The notes under the pieces are model-generated. The model had not been told where the DNA came from, did not search any database, and was given only the letters and a program-made list of their open reading frames with translations. Position numbers and translations under genes: made by a program. DNA of 64,000 nucleotides from Haemophilus haemolyticus_M (GTDB lineage Bacteria; Pseudomonadota; Gammaproteobacteria; Enterobacterales; Pasteurellaceae), in contig NZ_QQGD01000001.1 in NCBI RefSeq assembly GCF_003490935.1, forward strand, positions 310,001 through 374,000, in the 5' to 3' direction. Of this stretch, positions 61,474 through 64,000 are shown piece after piece (the stretch's first letter is position 1; every line of letters begins with the position of its first letter).

Positions 61474-63306
61474 ATGGTTAAGTTCAATTCTTCTCGTAAA
61501 TCAGGTAAAGCAAAAAAAACAATTAGAAAATTGACCGCACCTGAAGCCGTAAAACATAACAAACCGAAAATTGTGTTTGAAAAATGTTTTATGCGTGTTC
61601 GTTATTGGGTTTCTGCTTTTTTTATTTTGGCTGGTTTATGTGCTTTAGTCGCTCGTGCGGCTTATGTGCAGTCTGTTGATTCAAGCACTTTATCTGGAGA
61701 GGCTGATAAACGTTCTTTGCGTAAAGATGAAGTGTTATCTGTGCGTGGTTCAATTTTAGATCGTAATGGTCAGCTTTTATCTGTAAGTGTACCGATGAAT
61801 GCGGTGGTTGCAGATCCGAAAACCATGTTAAAAGAAAATGCACTTGAGGATAAAGAGCGGATTACTGCTTTGGCCCAAGAATTGGGTATGAGCGAAAATG
61901 ATTTGGTGAAAAAAATCGAGAAGAACTCCAAATCCGGTTATTTATATTTGGCCCGTCAAGTAGAATCTAATAAAGCAGACTATATTCGTAAACTTAAGAT
62001 TAAAGGTATTAATTTAGAAACTGAACATCGTCGTTTTTATCCTCGCGTAGAAGAAGCTGCGCATGTGGTGGGTTATACCGATATTGATGGAAATGGTATT
62101 GAGGGCATTGAGAAAAGCTTTAATTCTATGCTTGTGGGTAAAGATGGTTCACGTACTGTTCGTAAAGATAAACGCGGAAATATTGTTGAACATATTGCGG
62201 ATGAGAAAAAATATGATGCGCAAGATGTCACTTTAAGTATCGATGAAAAATTACAATCCATGGTATATCGTGAGATTAAAAAGGCGGTGTCTGACAATAA
62301 TGCTGAGTCTGGTACTGCTGTGTTAGTTGATGTTCGAACTGGTGAAGTATTGGCTATGGCTACTGCACCATCTTACAATCCAAACAACCGTGTTGGTGTG
62401 AAATCCGAGTTAATGCGTAACCGAGCAATCACTGATACGTTTGAGCCTGGTTCTACTGTAAAACCTTTCGTAGTTTTAACCGCACTTCAACGTGGAGTAG
62501 TGCGCCGTGATGAAATCATCAACACGGGATCATTCACAGTGAGTGGCAAAGAAATTGTGGACGTTGCACCTCGCGCACAACAAACTTTAGATGAGATTTT
62601 AATTAATTCTAGTAACCGTGGTGTGAGTCGCCTTGCATTGCGTATGCCACCTAGTGCATTGATGGAAACTTATCAAAATGCAGGTTTAAGTAAACCGACA
62701 GATTTAGGCTTGATTGGTGAACAAGTTGGGATTTTGAATGCAAACCGTAAACGCTGGGCAGATATTGAACGTGCAACAGTCGCTTATGGTTATGGTATTA
62801 CTGCGACACCTTTACAAATCGCTAGAGCATATGCAACCCTTGGTAGTTTTGGGGTGTATCGCCCGCTTTCTATCACTAAAGTCGATCCGCCAGTCATTGG
62901 AAAACGTGTTTTCTCTGAAAAAATAACTAAAGATATTGTGGGGATTTTAGAGAAAGTAGCAATTAAAAATAAACGCGCAATGGTGGAAGGCTACCGTGTT
63001 GGCGTGAAAACGGGAACAGCGCGTAAGATTGAAAATGGACATTATGTAAATAAATATGTGGCATTTACTGCGGGTATTGCACCGATTAGTGACCCTCGTT
63101 ATGCATTAGTGATTTTGATTAATGATCCAAAAGCCGGTGAATATTATGGTGGTGCAGTTTCTGCGCCAGTATTCTCTAGCATTATGGGCTATGCTTTGCG
63201 TGCAAATGCTATTCCACAAGATGCTGAACCTGTTGAAAAAACAGCAACGAAAAGCGCAAAACGTATCGTATATGTTGGTGATCACAAGAATCAAAAAGTG
63301 AATTAA
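61474..63306 (+). CDS. ftsI: Penicillin-binding protein 3, septal transpeptidase
   Basis: Cross-links septal peptidoglycan with FtsW. It has 610 residues, the H. influenzae length. A membrane anchor (about 45-65) precedes the pedestal domain. The active site is STVK 327-330, SSN 379-381, KTG 512-514. At positions known from ampicillin-tolerant (BLNAR) strains it has N350, I377, I547 and S569, but S385, L389, A502, R517 and N526. The last four carry the usual susceptible residues, so strong PBP3-based resistance is not predicted. Confidence 0.97.
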   Translation: MVKFNSSRKSGKAKKTIRKLTAPEAVKHNKPKIVFEKCFMRVRYWVSAFFILAGLCALVARAAYVQSVDSSTLSGEADKRSLRKDEVLSVRGSILDRNGQLLSVSVPMNAVVADPKTMLKENALEDKERITALAQELGMSENDLVKKIEKNSKSGYLYLARQVESNKADYIRKLKIKGINLETEHRRFYPRVEEAAHVVGYTDIDGNGIEGIEKSFNSMLVGKDGSRTVRKDKRGNIVEHIADEKKYDAQDVTLSIDEKLQSMVYREIKKAVSDNNAESGTAVLVDVRTGEVLAMATAPSYNPNNRVGVKSELMRNRAITDTFEPGSTVKPFVVLTALQRGVVRRDEIINTGSFTVSGKEIVDVAPRAQQTLDEILINSSNRGVSRLALRMPPSALMETYQNAGLSKPTDLGLIGEQVGILNANRKRWADIERATVAYGYGITATPLQIARAYATLGSFGVYRPLSITKVDPPVIGKRVFSEKITKDIVGILEKVAIKNKRAMVEGYRVGVKTGTARKIENGHYVNKYVAFTAGIAPISDPRYALVILINDPKAGEYYGGAVSAPVFSSIMGYALRANAIPQDAEPVEKTATKSAKRIVYVGDHKNQKVN

Positions 63307-63315
63307 GGAAAAATT

Positions 63316-64000
63316 ATGAAAAAACTCACCGCACTTTTTAATTTGCCTGAATTAAAGGATGATATAGAACTCCATAATATGGTGTTGGATAGCCGTAAAG
63401 TTAAAGCTGGTGATCTTTTTGTAGCGATAAAAGGGCATCAAGTCGATGGAAATCAATTTATTGATTCTGCTATTCATTCTGGTGCGAGAGCGGTGTTGTC
63501 TGAGACAGAATTATCTAGCGAGCATTTAACTGTGGCGTTTATTGGGAATGTACCAGTCGTTAAATATTATCAACTTGCACGCCATCTTTCGTCTTTGGCG
63601 GATATTTTCTATGATTCGCCTTCTAAAAAATTAACGCTTGTTGGTGTAACAGGGACAAATGGCAAAACCACTATTTCTCAATTATTAGCGCAATGGGCGG
63701 AATTATTAGGTCATCGTGCGGCTGTGATGGGAACTATTGGTAATGGCCTTTTAGGTCAAGTTGTAGAAGCTAAAAATACAACTGGATCAGCTGTGGAAAT
63801 TCAATCATCACTTTTCAGTTTTAAGCAAGCTGGCGCTGATTTTGCCTCTATTGAAGTTTCATCGCATGGTCTGGCACAACATCGCGTGGAGGCGTTGCAT
63901 TTTAAAGCAGGGATTTTTACCAACTTAACGCGTGATCATTTAGATTATCACCAGACCATGGAAAATTATGCTTCCGCTAAAAAACGTTTGTTCACCGAAT
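63316..64000 (+). CDS. murE: UDP-MurNAc-tripeptide synthetase, 3' end outside window
   Basis: Adds meso-diaminopimelate to UDP-MurNAc-L-Ala-D-Glu. Only the first 228 residues are present; the frame runs open to the window edge. Visible are the N-terminal domain (DSRKVKAGDLFVAIKGHQVD), the ATP loop GVTGTNGKTTISQLL (near 111), and EVSSHGLAQHRVEAL. It starts 9 bases after ftsI with AAGGAAAAA upstream. Confidence 0.95.
   Translation, partial: MKKLTALFNLPELKDDIELHNMVLDSRKVKAGDLFVAIKGHQVDGNQFIDSAIHSGARAVLSETELSSEHLTVAFIGNVPVVKYYQLARHLSSLADIFYDSPSKKLTLVGVTGTNGKTTISQLLAQWAELLGHRAAVMGTIGNGLLGQVVEAKNTTGSAVEIQSSLFSFKQAGADFASIEVSSHGLAQHRVEALHFKAGIFTNLTRDHLDYHQTMENYASAKKRLFTE

Noticed and set aside
61474..63306. 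PBP3-mediated ampicillin resistance call
   Set aside because: The defining changes N526K, R517H and S385T are absent.
1..64000. Repeated AAGTGCGGT motifs as CRISPR or mobile repeats
   Set aside because: Their spacing is irregular, they lie inside genes as well, and they match the known Haemophilus uptake signal.

Overview
This window is almost certainly from Haemophilus influenzae or a very close relative such as H. haemolyticus. Two things point there: more than forty copies (counted by eye) of the Haemophilus DNA-uptake core AAGTGCGGT or its complement, and a gene order that, from memory, follows strain Rd from about HI0069 (glnE) down to HI0005 (fdhD). The DNA is AT-rich, genes are densely packed, and no gap between genes exceeds 300 bases. 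I see no insertion sequence, prophage or CRISPR array.

Region 1 (1-9987, minus strand) holds tsaE-amiB-mutL-miaA-glnE and dksA, pcnB, folK: tRNA modification, mismatch repair, cell separation, nitrogen control, folate and RNA polyadenylation. Region 2 (10151-18154, plus) starts with a competence-regulatory site and rec2/comEC, then msbA-lpxK-(ycaR remnant)-kdsB-uvrC, for DNA uptake, lipooligosaccharide synthesis and excision repair. Region 3 (18252-24412) holds terC, a PhnA-like protein, a YtfJ-like protein, tRNA-Ser(UGA), yccA, and a short operon with a DUF697 protein, a pseudouridine synthase, exonuclease III and a DUF695/RraB-like protein. Region 4 (24465-29060, minus) is an ABC exporter plus mreBCD. 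Region 5 (29266-39106, plus) has a putative anion antiporter, then rsfS-rlmH-mrdA-rodA-rlpA-dacA-ybeD-lipB-lipA (ribosome silencing, rod-shape cell wall synthesis, lipoylation). Region 6 (39277-50567) has miaB, ung, the anaerobic rescue protein grcA, two lipoproteins, lepA-lepB-rnc-era, rsmC, a third lipoprotein, and holD-rimI.

Region 7 (50610-57414) is the respiratory formate dehydrogenase cluster: fdxG, whose frame crosses an in-frame UGA read as selenocysteine, fdxH, fdxI, fdhE, and divergent fdhD. Region 8 (57454-59472) holds a zinc-ribbon membrane protein and a CstA-family transporter with a perfect CRP site cradled in a long inverted repeat. Region 9 (59604-64000) is the start of the division and cell wall cluster: mraZ-rsmH-ftsL-ftsI-murE.

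The most notable points are: a probable AUU start codon for pcnB; a decayed ycaR between lpxK and kdsB; a lipoprotein resembling H. influenzae protein E; a DUF695-RraB-like protein; the CRP/inverted-repeat element at cstA; PBP3 residues matching known ampicillin-associated positions but without the key N526K or R517H changes; and several apparent differences in gene content from Rd. No wholly new multi-gene system was evident; most of the window is conserved housekeeping chromosome.
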